64,000 bases of DNA from Elstera cyanobacteriorum (GCF_002251735.1 NZ_NOXS01000027.1:53766-117765), one strand, 5' to 3'. Shown: positions 46,151-54,659, numbered from the stretch's first letter. The notes: generated by a model from the sequence alone, not told the origin. A program made the numbers and translations.

Positions 46151-47002
46151 ATGATCCTGCTTGAAACCCTAAAGCTGCTGCGCCCGCATCAGTGGGTGAA
46201 AAACGCCTTCATCCTGGCGCCGCTATTCTTCACCCCCGCCGCCATGACGGTTGGGAATGTCGAAAAAGTATGGCTTGGCGTGCTGTGTTTCAGCGCGCTC
46301 GCCTCCGCCATCTATATCCTCAACGATACGATGGATCGGGCGTCGGACCGGCAGCATCCAACCAAATGCAAGCGCCCGCTGGCTGCCAGAACCGTGCCGC
46401 TGCCACTGGCGCTGGTTGTGATGACGGTACTGGCCACCGGCGGCTTGATCCTGGCCTATGCCCTAACGCCGGGGTTTCTGATCCTCAGCCTGATCTATCT
46501 CGGCGTGAACCTGGGCTATTCCCTGGGTCTTAAGAAAATTTCGATCCTCGATGTCATGCTGGTCTCGCTCGGCTATGTGTTGCGCGTTTTCGGCGGGGCG
46601 GAGCTGATTGGCGTGCGCGCATCGGAATGGATCATCGTCTGCACCGGCCTTGTGTCGCTGTTCATCGCCCTGGCCAAGCGCCGCGACGATATTGTGAAAG
46701 ACCTGGGCAAGGATCACCGCAAGGCGCTGGCAGGCTATAATCTGCCCTTCCTCGATACAGCCATTGCCATGATGCTGGCCGGGCTGCTGGTATCCTACCT
46801 GCTCTACACGGTCGAAGCCGGTATCCATAACCTCTACCTTACCACCCCCTTCGTCATCATGGGGGTGCTGCGCTACCTGCAAATCGCGCTGGTCGAGCAT
46901 CGTTCCGGGTCGCCGACGACCATCGTGCTGACCGATAAATTCCTGATCGGTAATGTTCTTGCGTGGATCGCTACCTTCGGAGCGCTGATCTATGGCCGCT
47001 AA
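46151..47002 (+). CDS. UbiA-family phosphoribosyl-polyprenyl-phosphate synthase (DPPR synthase-like)
   Basis: 283 residues, about nine membrane helices. The UbiA Asp-rich motif NDTMDRASDRQHP (about 57) and second motif RRDDIVKDLGKDHR (about 178) are the DPPR-synthase version, as in mycobacterial Rv3806c. It transfers ribose 5-phosphate from PRPP to decaprenyl phosphate, the first step to the lipid-linked arabinose donor. It is the first gene of the operon and overlaps the next gene by 11 bases. Confidence 0.87.
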   Translation: MILLETLKLLRPHQWVKNAFILAPLFFTPAAMTVGNVEKVWLGVLCFSALASAIYILNDTMDRASDRQHPTKCKRPLAARTVPLPLALVVMTVLATGGLILAYALTPGFLILSLIYLGVNLGYSLGLKKISILDVMLVSLGYVLRVFGGAELIGVRASEWIIVCTGLVSLFIALAKRRDDIVKDLGKDHRKALAGYNLPFLDTAIAMMLAGLLVSYLLYTVEAGIHNLYLTTPFVIMGVLRYLQIALVEHRSGSPTTIVLTDKFLIGNVLAWIATFGALIYGR

Positions 47003-47996
47003 ACCGCAGGGGCTGAACCGGGGCAAGCTGCGCCGTCTGGAATGGATCGTCGTCGGCACAATCCTGGCCTTCGGCGCTGGGATCGTCGGCATTGGCGCCT
47101 ATGTTGGTTTCGATAAGGTCTGGGGCGCCGTGCAGCGGGTTCCCGCCAGCATTATCTTTGCGCTGCTCGGCCTATCGGTCTTCAACTATGCCCTGCGCGC
47201 GCTGCGCTGGCATTGGTTTTCAAAAGGCCTGGGGCTAAAGATCGGCTTTGGCTTCAATGCTGCGGTTTTCATTGGTGGCTTCGCACTGACCACCACCCCC
47301 GGCAAAGCGGGGGAAGCCTTGCGCCTGTGGGTGCTGGAGCGCGCTAAGGGCGTTCCCTACGAACGGGCAACGCCGCTGTTCCTGGGCGACCGGCTGTCGG
47401 ACATGGTGGCGATCATGCTGCTCTGCGTCGCCTGCCTGGGCGCCTTCAGCGGCTATGCGAATGTCACCCTGGGGATCGCCGCCGGGTTGATCGTGCTGAT
47501 GCTGCCGTTTCTGCGCCCGAAAACCCTGCTGTGGGTTACCAATGCCCTCTATCGGCTGTTTGGCGGGCGGGCGCCGCGGCTGTTTGCCAAAATCCGCGCG
47601 GCGCTGCGTGAAACGGCGAAACTTTTTACCTTCCGTCAGTTCGGCGTCGGCTTGGTCCTCGCGCTCGTCGGTTGGGCGGCGGAAGCCTGGTCGTTTCAAC
47701 TGTTGTTGACCGCCGTTGGCGGGCCGGACGTCAGCTTCCAGCAGGCGGGCTTCGTCTTCACCTTCGCGCTGATTGCCGGAACCATTTCGATGCTGCCCGG
47801 CGGTTTGGGCGGGGCCGAAGCCGTGATGCTGCTGCTGCTTACCTCCCTCGGGTTCGCCAGCGATTCGGCCTTGGCGGCGACGGCGATCATTCGGTTGACG
47901 ACGCTCTGGTTCTCCACCGCTTTGGGCTTTATCGTGCTGCCCTTCCTGCTCGCCGCATTGCGCGGGCGCGGAACGGACGCTTCGGGAGACGCATGA
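46992..47996 (+). CDS. Lysylphosphatidylglycerol synthase-like/UPF0104 membrane protein (flippase-like)
   Basis: 334 residues, about eight membrane segments. UPF0104/LPG_synthase_TM family pattern: LRWHWFSKGLGL, GGFALTTTPGKAGEALR, LERAKGVPYERATPLFLGDRLSD, then MLPGGLGGAEAV. It resembles the flippase-like part of MprF and AglD-type proteins. Within this operon it may carry or flip the polyprenyl-linked sugar. It overlaps both neighbours by a few bases. Confidence 0.8.
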   Translation: MAAKPQGLNRGKLRRLEWIVVGTILAFGAGIVGIGAYVGFDKVWGAVQRVPASIIFALLGLSVFNYALRALRWHWFSKGLGLKIGFGFNAAVFIGGFALTTTPGKAGEALRLWVLERAKGVPYERATPLFLGDRLSDMVAIMLLCVACLGAFSGYANVTLGIAAGLIVLMLPFLRPKTLLWVTNALYRLFGGRAPRLFAKIRAALRETAKLFTFRQFGVGLVLALVGWAAEAWSFQLLLTAVGGPDVSFQQAGFVFTFALIAGTISMLPGGLGGAEAVMLLLLTSLGFASDSALAATAIIRLTTLWFSTALGFIVLPFLLAALRGRGTDASGDA

Positions 47997-49321
47997 TGCG
48001 CAGCAAGACCATCCCGCTGGCGGGCTGGGGCCGGTTCCCCACCGCCAAAGCCCCCGCCTTCCGACCGGAACGGGTGAGCGAAGCCGCCGCCTGCTTGAAA
48101 GCCGATGGCACTCTGTTGGCGCGCGGGGCGGGGCGGTCCTACGGCGATCAGGCGATCAACAGCAGCGGGTCGGTTGTCCTCACCGGGCGCCTCGACCGGC
48201 TGCTGGCGCTGACGACCGGCGATACGCCGCTGTTGGAAGTGGAAGCCGGGGTCAGTCTTGGCACCCTGCAACGCCTCCTGCTCCCGCGCGGCTTTATGCT
48301 GCCGGTCACACCCGGCACCGGCTTTGCCACCGTTGGCGGCGCCATCGCCAACGACGTTCACGGTAAAAACCATGATGCCGATGGCAGTTTCGGCCAGCAT
48401 GTCGCTTGGATTGATCTATTGCGCGCCGATGGGCAGGTGCAGCGCCTAACGCCCGACGCCACCCCGACCGAGTTCTGGGCGACGGTTGGCGGGATCGGCC
48501 TGACCGGGATCATTCTGGCCGCCGGGCTGCGGCTGCTGCCGGTGCCTGGGAATGCGGTGTTTTTGAAGGAGGAGCGGATGCCCGATCTCGCCGCCTTCCT
48601 CAACGGCCTCCGCACGGCCCGCAGCAGCGCCCGCTTTTCGGTCGGCTGGATTGATGCGCTGGCGAGCGGTGACCGCATCGGTCGCGGGATTCTGGAAACC
48701 GCCGATCTATCGCTCGAAAGCCTGCCGCTGCGCACGGATAAGACGAAGCGCATTCCGCTGAACCTGCCGAAAGCCTGCCTGTCGCGCCCAGCGGTCAGCC
48801 TGTTCAACTGGGGGTATTATCACCGGATTCCCCGGCGCGGGCGCAGCGGCCTCACGTCGATACCCAAGTTCCTCTATCCGCTAGACGCCGTCCACGATTG
48901 GAACCGGCTGTATGGTAAGCCCGGTTTCAGCCAGTTCCAGGCGGTCATTCCCGATGCCGCTGCCGAAAGCGGTTTGCGGGCGCTCTTATCCGCCGCCAAT
49001 AAGGGGGCCACGGCCTCCTTCCTCGCTGTGCTGAAGACCTTGGGCGCCGAGGGTCAGGGGCTTCTGTCTTTCCCGCAGCCCGGCTTCACCCTGGCGCTCG
49101 ATCTGCCGCGCCGGGCCGAGACGGAAGCGCTGCTGGCGCGGCTTGAAGCGATTACCCTCGATCACGGTGGGCGCATCTATCTGGCCAAAGACAGTGCCCT
49201 ATCGGCGGAGGGGTTTGCCCGCATGTACCCGCGCCTCGATGCTTTCCGCGCCGCCGTTACGGCGCTCGACCCCGAGGGTCGTTTTTCCTCCGACCAGGCC
49301 CGGCGCCTGGGGATTCGCTGA
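47993..49321 (+). CDS. dprE1: Decaprenyl-phosphoryl-beta-D-ribofuranose 2-oxidase (DprE1-like)
   Basis: 442 residues. VAO-type FAD oxidase: GAGRSYGDQAIN, VTPGTGFATVGGAIANDVHG and HDADGSFGQHV. In DprE1 of M. tuberculosis a Cys (C387) and a Lys (K418) line the site. Here the matching positions read GFTLALDLP (Ala368 in place of Cys) and YLAKDSA (Lys399 kept). The ATG at 47993 overlaps the preceding stop (ATGA). It makes the 2-keto intermediate together with DprE2. Confidence 0.87.
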   Translation: MMRSKTIPLAGWGRFPTAKAPAFRPERVSEAAACLKADGTLLARGAGRSYGDQAINSSGSVVLTGRLDRLLALTTGDTPLLEVEAGVSLGTLQRLLLPRGFMLPVTPGTGFATVGGAIANDVHGKNHDADGSFGQHVAWIDLLRADGQVQRLTPDATPTEFWATVGGIGLTGIILAAGLRLLPVPGNAVFLKEERMPDLAAFLNGLRTARSSARFSVGWIDALASGDRIGRGILETADLSLESLPLRTDKTKRIPLNLPKACLSRPAVSLFNWGYYHRIPRRGRSGLTSIPKFLYPLDAVHDWNRLYGKPGFSQFQAVIPDAAAESGLRALLSAANKGATASFLAVLKTLGAEGQGLLSFPQPGFTLALDLPRRAETEALLARLEAITLDHGGRIYLAKDSALSAEGFARMYPRLDAFRAAVTALDPEGRFSSDQARRLGIR

Positions 49322-49328
49322 GGTGCCT

Positions 49329-50096
49329 ATGAGTAAGCCGCTGCCCTCGATGACCGACCGAACCTGGTTGATTCTCGGCGCCTCCTCCCCCATCGCACGG
49401 GCGTTCGCCCGATTGGTTGCGGGCCAGGGGGCGCGGCTGATCCTGGCAGGCCGCGACCGCGACGATCTTGCCCGCAGCGCCGCCGATCTGCGCTTGCGCG
49501 GGGCGAGCGCTGCCATCGTCGAGATTTTCGATGCCGAGGATATGGCCAGTCTGGATGCGCTGGCCGACCGCGTGAAACAGCAAACCAGCCCCGGCGGCCT
49601 CGACATCTTCCTCGCCTTCGGTCTGATGCCCGATCAAAAGGCGATGGAAGCCGACCCGGCCCTCGCCACCCGTTGCCTGACGGCGACCTTCACCGGCGCC
49701 GCCCGCCTCTTGCTAGCCCTCGCGCTGCACCTCGAAGCCGGGCGCGCGGGGCGGGTTATCGTCCTCGGGTCGGTCGCCGGCGACCGGGGGCGGTTTAGCA
49801 ATTATGTGTATGGGTCGGCGAAAGCTGGTCTTGCAGCTTTTTGTTCCGGCCTGCGTGCCCGGCTGTTCCGCCAGGGCGTTACGCTGACCTTTGCCAAGCC
49901 CGGCTTTCTTGATACGGCAATGACCTGGGGCCTGCCGGGCATTTTTTATGCCGAAAGCCCCGAACGCGCCGCCGCAACCCTGCTGTACGCCAGCTTGAAG
50001 GGCAAAGAGGAGCTGTATGTCCCCGGCTTTTGGGCCTTGATCATGCTGATCATCCGGTCGGTGCCGGAGAAGATTTTCAAGAAACTGTCGATCTAG
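49329..50096 (+). CDS. dprE2: Decaprenyl-phosphoryl-2-keto-D-erythropentose reductase (DprE2-like SDR)
   Basis: 255 residues. SDR fold: GASSPIAR at the N-terminus (GxxxxxG), VLGSVAGDRGR, catalytic YGSAK (Y/K) and a hydrophobic C-terminus. It reduces the keto-sugar lipid to the arabinose form. It follows dprE1 by 7 bases, GAGG before the ATG. Its 3' end overlaps the truncated-haemoglobin gene on the other strand by 20 bases. Confidence 0.86.
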   Translation: MSKPLPSMTDRTWLILGASSPIARAFARLVAGQGARLILAGRDRDDLARSAADLRLRGASAAIVEIFDAEDMASLDALADRVKQQTSPGGLDIFLAFGLMPDQKAMEADPALATRCLTATFTGAARLLLALALHLEAGRAGRVIVLGSVAGDRGRFSNYVYGSAKAGLAAFCSGLRARLFRQGVTLTFAKPGFLDTAMTWGLPGIFYAESPERAAATLLYASLKGKEELYVPGFWALIMLIIRSVPEKIFKKLSI

Positions 50097-50478
50097 CCGC
50101 AATCACTTTCGCCGGATCATAGTAAAGCCCCAGCCGGAAGGCGCGGGCCATGCGCTGCGCCTTTTCCATGATCACGGCCGACGGGGCCAGTTCGAAGGTT
50201 TCCGCGAGTTGATCGGCGAAGAGGCTTAACCAGCGGTCGAACAGGGCTTCTGGGAAGGGCGGCAGTGCCCGGTGTGCCCCCATCGGATTCCCCAGATAGG
50301 CGCCGGTCCCGAGCAAGACCCCCGACCAGAAGGCGACCATCTTCGGTAAATGCTGCTCCCATTTGCCATCGAGGGCGCGATTGAACACCGGGCCTAGCGC
50401 CGCATCGGCCCGCACCTTATCGTAAAACCCGTAGACCATCGCCTCTATGCTGGTTTCGGTAATCTGCGATGCCCGCAT
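50077..50478 (-). CDS. Group III truncated haemoglobin
   Basis: 133 residues. Family marks: GFYDKVRADAALGPVF, WEQHLPKMVAFWSGVLLG, and the proximal His region GAHRALPPFPEALFDRW. It binds O2/NO. The start ATG at 50478 faces nsrR across 106 bases. In Campylobacter a group III globin is induced by nitrosative stress; here NsrR control is likely but no clear NsrR box is seen in the shared promoter. Confidence 0.88.
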   Translation of the reverse strand: MRASQITETSIEAMVYGFYDKVRADAALGPVFNRALDGKWEQHLPKMVAFWSGVLLGTGAYLGNPMGAHRALPPFPEALFDRWLSLFADQLAETFELAPSAVIMEKAQRMARAFRLGLYYDPAKVIAARSTVS

Positions 50479-50584
50479 TTTCTGTCTTTCGCTCTAGTCT
50501 CATTGGCCAAGAAAACCTATATCTCATAGACAGATTACGGCTCCGCCTTTTCCGGCGGCAAGGCCAGCAACGGACGAAGCTGCC

Positions 50585-51037
50585 ATGCGATTGACGCGCT
50601 ATACCGACTACGGCCTGCGGACATTGATTTACCTCGGCCTTAAGGGCGAGGGGCTGGCCACGGTGCCCGAGATCGCTAAATGCTATGACATCTCCGAACA
50701 CCACCTCACCAAGATCGTCGGCGAACTGGCGCGCCTGGGACATATCCGTACCCAGCGCGGGCGCAACGGAGGCTTTGTCCTGGCGCGCGACCCGGCGGAG
50801 ATTAACCTCGGCAAGCTCGTCCGCGCGCTCGAAGACAATTTTGATATGGTGGAGTGCTTCCAGGCGGAGGGGAATACCTGCCCGCTAACCCCCTGCTGTG
50901 CGCTAACGGGTATTCTGCGGGAGGCGATGGAGGCCTTTCTTAGTGTGCTCGACCGCTACACTTTAGTTGATGTCTTGGTGCCCAGTGCGCCGATGAGCAA
51001 AATCCTAGGCCTGTTCGCGGGTGTTTCGCGTATCTAA
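50585..51037 (+). CDS. nsrR: NsrR-type Rrf2 regulator (nitric-oxide sensing repressor)
   Basis: 150 residues. Winged helix at the N-terminus (MRLTRYTDYGLRTLIYL, then SEHHLTKIVGELARLG) and an Fe-S binding Cys group C91, C99 and C104/C105 (ECFQAEGNTCPLTPCCAL). These fit NsrR, whose cluster is destroyed by NO. It lies next to three globin-type genes. Its own promoter is shared with the truncated haemoglobin. Confidence 0.9.
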   Translation: MRLTRYTDYGLRTLIYLGLKGEGLATVPEIAKCYDISEHHLTKIVGELARLGHIRTQRGRNGGFVLARDPAEINLGKLVRALEDNFDMVECFQAEGNTCPLTPCCALTGILREAMEAFLSVLDRYTLVDVLVPSAPMSKILGLFAGVSRI

Positions 51038-51058
51038 GTGATTTTCCTGAATCACCTT

Positions 51059-51075
51059 ATGTAGCTTACATACAT
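51059..51075. promoter_or_regulatory. NsrR-like palindrome 1
   Basis: ATGTA-N7-TACAT with perfect arms and the 17-base spacing of the known NsrR consensus. It lies 22 bases after the nsrR stop, about 175 bases upstream of the small globin gene. Confidence 0.6.
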
Positions 51076-51177
51076 TTTAACCTATCGAATTTTGACCGAT
51101 GGTCCGGTGGTGAGCACCTACCAAACCGGTTGCGAGGGCCTCGTGAAACTACTGGAGAAACGAAAAGCAATAAATTA

Positions 51178-51193
51178 AATATTGCTTATATTT
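51178..51193 (+). repeat. Duplicated 16-base promoter element (copy 1)
   Basis: AATATTGCTTATATTT occurs here, 72 bases before the small globin ATG, and again at 51852-51867, 70 bases before the flavohaemoglobin ATG. The identical position relative to both starts suggests that the gene and its promoter were duplicated together. Confidence 0.75.
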
Positions 51194-51208
51194 TTAGCGA
51201 CTTATAAT

Positions 51209-51225
51209 ATGTACTAAATTTACAT
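51209..51225. promoter_or_regulatory. NsrR-like palindrome 2
   Basis: ATGTA-N7-TACAT with perfect arms (51209-51213 with 51221-51225), 25 bases upstream of the small globin ATG. Matches the NsrR consensus ATGYA-N7-TRCAT. Confidence 0.68.
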
Positions 51226-51249
51226 CTTTTCCAGCCAACCGAGACACTC

Positions 51250-51714
51250 ATGCTCAGTAGCCAGACAAACGCGATTATAACGGCGACAATGCCCATCTTG
51301 CACGCCCACGGCGCCTACATCCTCATACGTATGCACGAAATTATTAGTCCTGACACCAGCCTTCGCGAATTATATGGCATGAACCATCGTAAAATTACTA
51401 TAGATCATTATGATCTTGCCAATACCATTATTAACCATGCAAAAAATCTGCTTATCTATGCAAGTCCGAATATTGAAATTAAGCATGCCAGATTACGGAT
51501 TTCGCCAGATCGTCCTGAAGCGCTAGCAAATGCACTTACCCAGGCTCTTCATGACATTCTAGGAAAAACCGCCACGCCAGAGATTATCCGAGCCTGGACT
51601 GAGGCTATCGGCCCCAATGGGTTAGCTGTACGGCGCCGCTGTCGGTTTTGGAAACTATGGGAACTTTTCCGCCAAAGTGAGCCGAACGCCTTCCACACGG
51701 TTCATAACAGATAA
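51250..51714 (+). CDS. Stand-alone globin domain protein, diverged paralogue of the flavohaemoglobin
   Basis: 154 residues: only the globin part, no reductase. It shares the MLSSQ start, LxxHG near 20 and overall layout with the flavohaemoglobin globin domain at 51922. The proximal His (F8) is kept as H79 in KHARLRISP. The B10 Tyr of flavohaemoglobins is replaced by His (H29), and E7 is not Gln (D/H in the DHYDL stretch). The last 25 residues are unrelated to the family. AT-rich coding sequence. Function is unclear: it may bind NO or haem in another way, or be decaying. Confidence 0.7.
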   Translation: MLSSQTNAIITATMPILHAHGAYILIRMHEIISPDTSLRELYGMNHRKITIDHYDLANTIINHAKNLLIYASPNIEIKHARLRISPDRPEALANALTQALHDILGKTATPEIIRAWTEAIGPNGLAVRRRCRFWKLWELFRQSEPNAFHTVHNR

Positions 51715-51851
51715 CCGGCAAACCAACGACAGCGCTGCGGGAGTCAGAGGTTCGACCGGCCAAGCCCACCGAAAGGTGTTGCACTGCCCGCCATCCAACC
51801 GGCCTAGTGCCATAAACAGGCATCGTCGAGATGATATAAAGCGACATTTTC

Positions 51852-51867
51852 AATATTGCTTATATTT
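51852..51867 (+). repeat. Duplicated 16-base promoter element (copy 2)
   Basis: Second copy of AATATTGCTTATATTT, 70 bases before the flavohaemoglobin ATG; see 51178-51193. Confidence 0.75.
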
Positions 51868-51871
51868 CGTG

Positions 51872-51888
51872 ATGCAAATAACCTGTAT
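51872..51888. promoter_or_regulatory. NsrR-like palindrome 3
   Basis: ATGCA-N7-TGTAT (51872-51876 with 51884-51888), one mismatch from perfect symmetry and the same 17-base spacing; read as GATGC-N9-GTATC it also resembles the E. coli NsrR site. It lies 34 bases upstream of the flavohaemoglobin start at 51922. Confidence 0.62.
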
Positions 51889-51921
51889 CTAATATCCCTA
51901 TTTTAGCCGACCGAGATGCCC

Positions 51922-53160
51922 ATGCTCAGCAGCCAATCTATCGCGACTGTTAAGGCCACGGCCCCCGCTCTGCGCCCTCACGGGCTAAACCTCGTCGTGC
52001 GCACCTATGAGCTTTTGCTCCGCGACCCCAACATTCGCATGTTGTTCGATCCGGCCCGGCAAGTGAACGGCGATCAGCAGCATATATTTGCCGAAACTGT
52101 GATTGCTTACGTCAATGCGATGGATAGGCTAGATACCCTTAAAGCCACGGTAAAACATTTAACTATTCAGCAGGCTTTACTAGATGCCCAGCCCCAACAC
52201 TATGATGCAATCGCTATCGCCTTAATCCAGGCCATACATGAATTGTTTGGGAAAGACGCAGTGCGAGAGATTACTAGCGCATGGACCGAAGCCCTTGACG
52301 TTCTGCATCAAGAGAGCCCAGGTGGCACAGAAGAACTCTATCACGCTAGCGAGCCCACCCCCGCCGGTTGGCGCGGCTATCGCCCGTTCCGGCTACAACG
52401 GATTATCCCCGAAAGCAGCCAGATCAATAGTTTCTACCTCGCCCCGGTCGATGGGCAACCACTGCCCGCCTTCAAAGCCGGGCAATATCTAACCCTGCGT
52501 CTGACCGTGCCGGACTATGGGCCGCTGCTGCGTCATTATTCGATTTCCTCCGCCGCGACGGAGCAGGCCTATTACCGGATCTCCGTCAAGCGCGAAGACG
52601 CGCCCGACACGAGCATTCCCACAGGCCTTGGCAGCGGTTACCTGCACCGTCAAGCGATGCCGGGCATACTGTTCGATGTGGCGCCGCCGGCGGGTGTCTT
52701 CACCCTGCCGGAAGGATCGCAGCCGCTGGTGCTCATCGCCGGGGGCATCGGCATTACGCCGCTGCTGTCGATGCTGGAAACGCTGGTGACGAGCCAACCG
52801 AACCGGCCCGTGCGCTTTATCCATGCGGTGCGCAATTACGCCCATCATGCTTTTAGCAGCGAAGTTCGCGCCGCGATCCGCAAGCTCGGTCACGCCAGCG
52901 CCGATTTCTTTTACGAGGAAGTCGGCGGCGATGCGGTTCCTGGGGTGAATTATACCCAGGTCGGGCGGCCCGATCCGGCCTGGGTGGTGCGGACCAATCC
53001 GAACCCGGAGGCGCTTTATCTCGTCTGCGGGCCCCGCAATTTCATGCGCTATATGATCCAGGGGCTACGCCTCCAGGGCGTGCCTGCCGACCGGATCCTT
53101 TACGAATTCTTTGGCGCCACCGATGAAGACCTGCTGACGGCAGAACCCATCGCCGCATAA
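51922..53160 (+). CDS. hmp: Flavohaemoglobin-type protein with substituted proximal His
   Basis: 412 residues: globin domain (1-140), FAD domain (RHYSISS near 205), NAD domain (GGIGITPLLSML near 280, YLVCGPRNFM, YEFFG). Flavohaemoglobins turn NO to nitrate with O2 and NADH. B10 Tyr (Y29) and E7 Gln (Q52) are kept, but the residue aligning with E. coli His85 (proximal His) is Gln84 in IQQALLDAQPQHY. I chose the ATG at 51922 because CCGAG lies 6 bases upstream exactly as at the small globin gene; ATG at 51916 is in frame. Closed by the hairpin at 53170. Confidence 0.85.
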   Translation: MLSSQSIATVKATAPALRPHGLNLVVRTYELLLRDPNIRMLFDPARQVNGDQQHIFAETVIAYVNAMDRLDTLKATVKHLTIQQALLDAQPQHYDAIAIALIQAIHELFGKDAVREITSAWTEALDVLHQESPGGTEELYHASEPTPAGWRGYRPFRLQRIIPESSQINSFYLAPVDGQPLPAFKAGQYLTLRLTVPDYGPLLRHYSISSAATEQAYYRISVKREDAPDTSIPTGLGSGYLHRQAMPGILFDVAPPAGVFTLPEGSQPLVLIAGGIGITPLLSMLETLVTSQPNRPVRFIHAVRNYAHHAFSSEVRAAIRKLGHASADFFYEEVGGDAVPGVNYTQVGRPDPAWVVRTNPNPEALYLVCGPRNFMRYMIQGLRLQGVPADRILYEFFGATDEDLLTAEPIAA

Positions 53161-53169
53161 CGATAACAA

Positions 53170-53198
53170 GGAAATGGCCCCAGATTGGGGCCATTTCC
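53170..53198. terminator. Bidirectional terminator between hmp and rho
   Basis: 12-base perfect stem GGAAATGGCCCC (53170-53181 with 53187-53198), loop of 5 bases. It lies 10 bases after the hmp stop. On the other strand it follows rho. Confidence 0.82.
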
Positions 53199-53212
53199 CT
53201 AGTGTTGGGTTA

Positions 53213-53256
53213 AGCAAATTCACCGTTGGGGGTGGCACACCCCCTCAGGATTTGCT
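53213..53256 (-). terminator. Compound hairpin directly after rho
   Basis: An outer stem AGCAAAT/ATTTGCT (53213-53219 with 53250-53256) encloses a GGGGGTG/CACCCCC hairpin with a 3-base loop (53228-53244). It starts at the rho stop codon. No U-tract follows, so its role may be RNA protection as much as termination. Confidence 0.5.
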
Positions 53257-54513
53257 CTAGGTGTTCATCGCTTCGAAGAAATCGCCATTGGTCTTCGATT
53301 GCTTTAATTTTTCGGTCAGGAATTCCATCCCGTCCATCGTGCCCATCTGCATCAGTACGCGGCGCAGCACCCACATTTTGTTGAGCGTGCCCTTTTCGAC
53401 CAGCATTTCTTCCTTACGGGTACCCGACTTCGTAACATCGATCGCCGGGAAGGTCCGCTTGTCGGAAAGCTTGCGTTCCAGCACGATTTCCGAGTTACCG
53501 GTACCCTTGAACTCTTCGAAGATCACTTCGTCCATGCGGCTGCCGGTATCGATCAGCGCGGTCCCGATGATGGTCAGCGAGCCGCCCTCCTCGATATTGC
53601 GCGCTGCGCCGAAGAAGCGCTTCGGACGTTGCAGCGCATTGGCATCGACACCGCCGGTCAGCACCTTACCGGAGGACGGCACAACCGTATTGTAAGCCCG
53701 GGCGAGGCGGGTGATCGAGTCGAGCAAGATCACCACGTCACGCTTATGCTCGACCAGGCGCTTCGCCTTCTCCAGCACCATTTCCGTCACTTGAACGTGG
53801 CGGGTTGCCGGTTCGTCGAAGGTGGAGCTAATGACTTCGCCCTTCACCGAGCGCGCCATATCGGTCACTTCTTCCGGGCGTTCGTCGATCAGCAGAACGA
53901 TCAGATAGACTTCCGGGTGGTTCTTCGCGATGGCGTGGGCGATGTTCTGCAACATCACCGTTTTACCGGTGCGCGGCGGCGCCACGATCAGCGCACGCTG
54001 GCCTTTACCGAGCGGGGCCACCAGATCGATGACGCGGGTGGTCAGATCCTTGCGCGTCGGATCTTCGATTTCGAGCTTCAGGCGCTCGTCCGGGTAGAGC
54101 GGCGTCAGATTGTCGAAATTGATGCGATGGCGAACTTTTTCCGGCGCATCGAAGTTAATCGTATTGACCTTCAGCAGCGAGAAATACCGCTCGCCATGCT
54201 GCGGAGCACGAATTTCGCCTTCCGCCGTATCGCCCGTGCGCAGACCAAAGCGGCGCACTTGGCTGGGGGAGACGTAAATATCGTCCGGGCCAGGTAGGTA
54301 GTTGGCTTCCGGCGAGCGCAGAAAACCGAACCCGTCCGGCATGACTTCCAGAACGCCGCTGCCGAAAATGGCAACATCGTTTCCGGCAAGCTGTTTCAGA
54401 ATGGCGAACATAATATCCTGCTTACGCAGGGTGCTCGCGTTTTCGATTTGTAATTCTTCGGCGAAGGCCAGCAGTTCCGCCGGCGTCTTACGCTTTAATT
54501 CTTCAAGATGCAT
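53257..54513 (-). CDS. rho: Transcription termination factor Rho
   Basis: 418 residues. N-terminal RNA-binding domain with the cold-shock-like [24 protein letters not shown], then the RecA-type ATPase with Walker A APPRTGKT and Walker [16 protein letters not shown]-loop and R-loop follow. It ends transcription at Rho-dependent sites. The start ATG at 54513 lies 147 bases from hemJ. In other alphaproteobacteria rho lies between hemJ and mnmE; here mnmE is 34 kb further. Confidence 0.97.
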   Translation of the reverse strand: MHLEELKRKTPAELLAFAEELQIENASTLRKQDIMFAILKQLAGNDVAIFGSGVLEVMPDGFGFLRSPEANYLPGPDDIYVSPSQVRRFGLRTGDTAEGEIRAPQHGERYFSLLKVNTINFDAPEKVRHRINFDNLTPLYPDERLKLEIEDPTRKDLTTRVIDLVAPLGKGQRALIVAPPRTGKTVMLQNIAHAIAKNHPEVYLIVLLIDERPEEVTDMARSVKGEVISSTFDEPATRHVQVTEMVLEKAKRLVEHKRDVVILLDSITRLARAYNTVVPSSGKVLTGGVDANALQRPKRFFGAARNIEEGGSLTIIGTALIDTGSRMDEVIFEEFKGTGNSEIVLERKLSDKRTFPAIDVTKSGTRKEEMLVEKGTLNKMWVLRRVLMQMGTMDGMEFLTEKLKQSKTNGDFFEAMNT

Positions 54514-54659
54514 TAGGTATCCATTGTCGGCCCGGGGCGAATGCGGCGGTCATAGCCTGACGCCTATCGCAAAAACCCAAACGGGACGGGAGCATAGGAA
54601 AACGCACAGAGGACCCGGCGTCCCGTCTTCGATACCTCAAGCCGCGCCCGTCTGTCAAA

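Noticed and set aside
50479..50584. NsrR box in the nsrR/truncated-globin promoter
   Set aside because: Only a weak CTAT/ATAG symmetry; arms do not match ATGYA/TRCAT.
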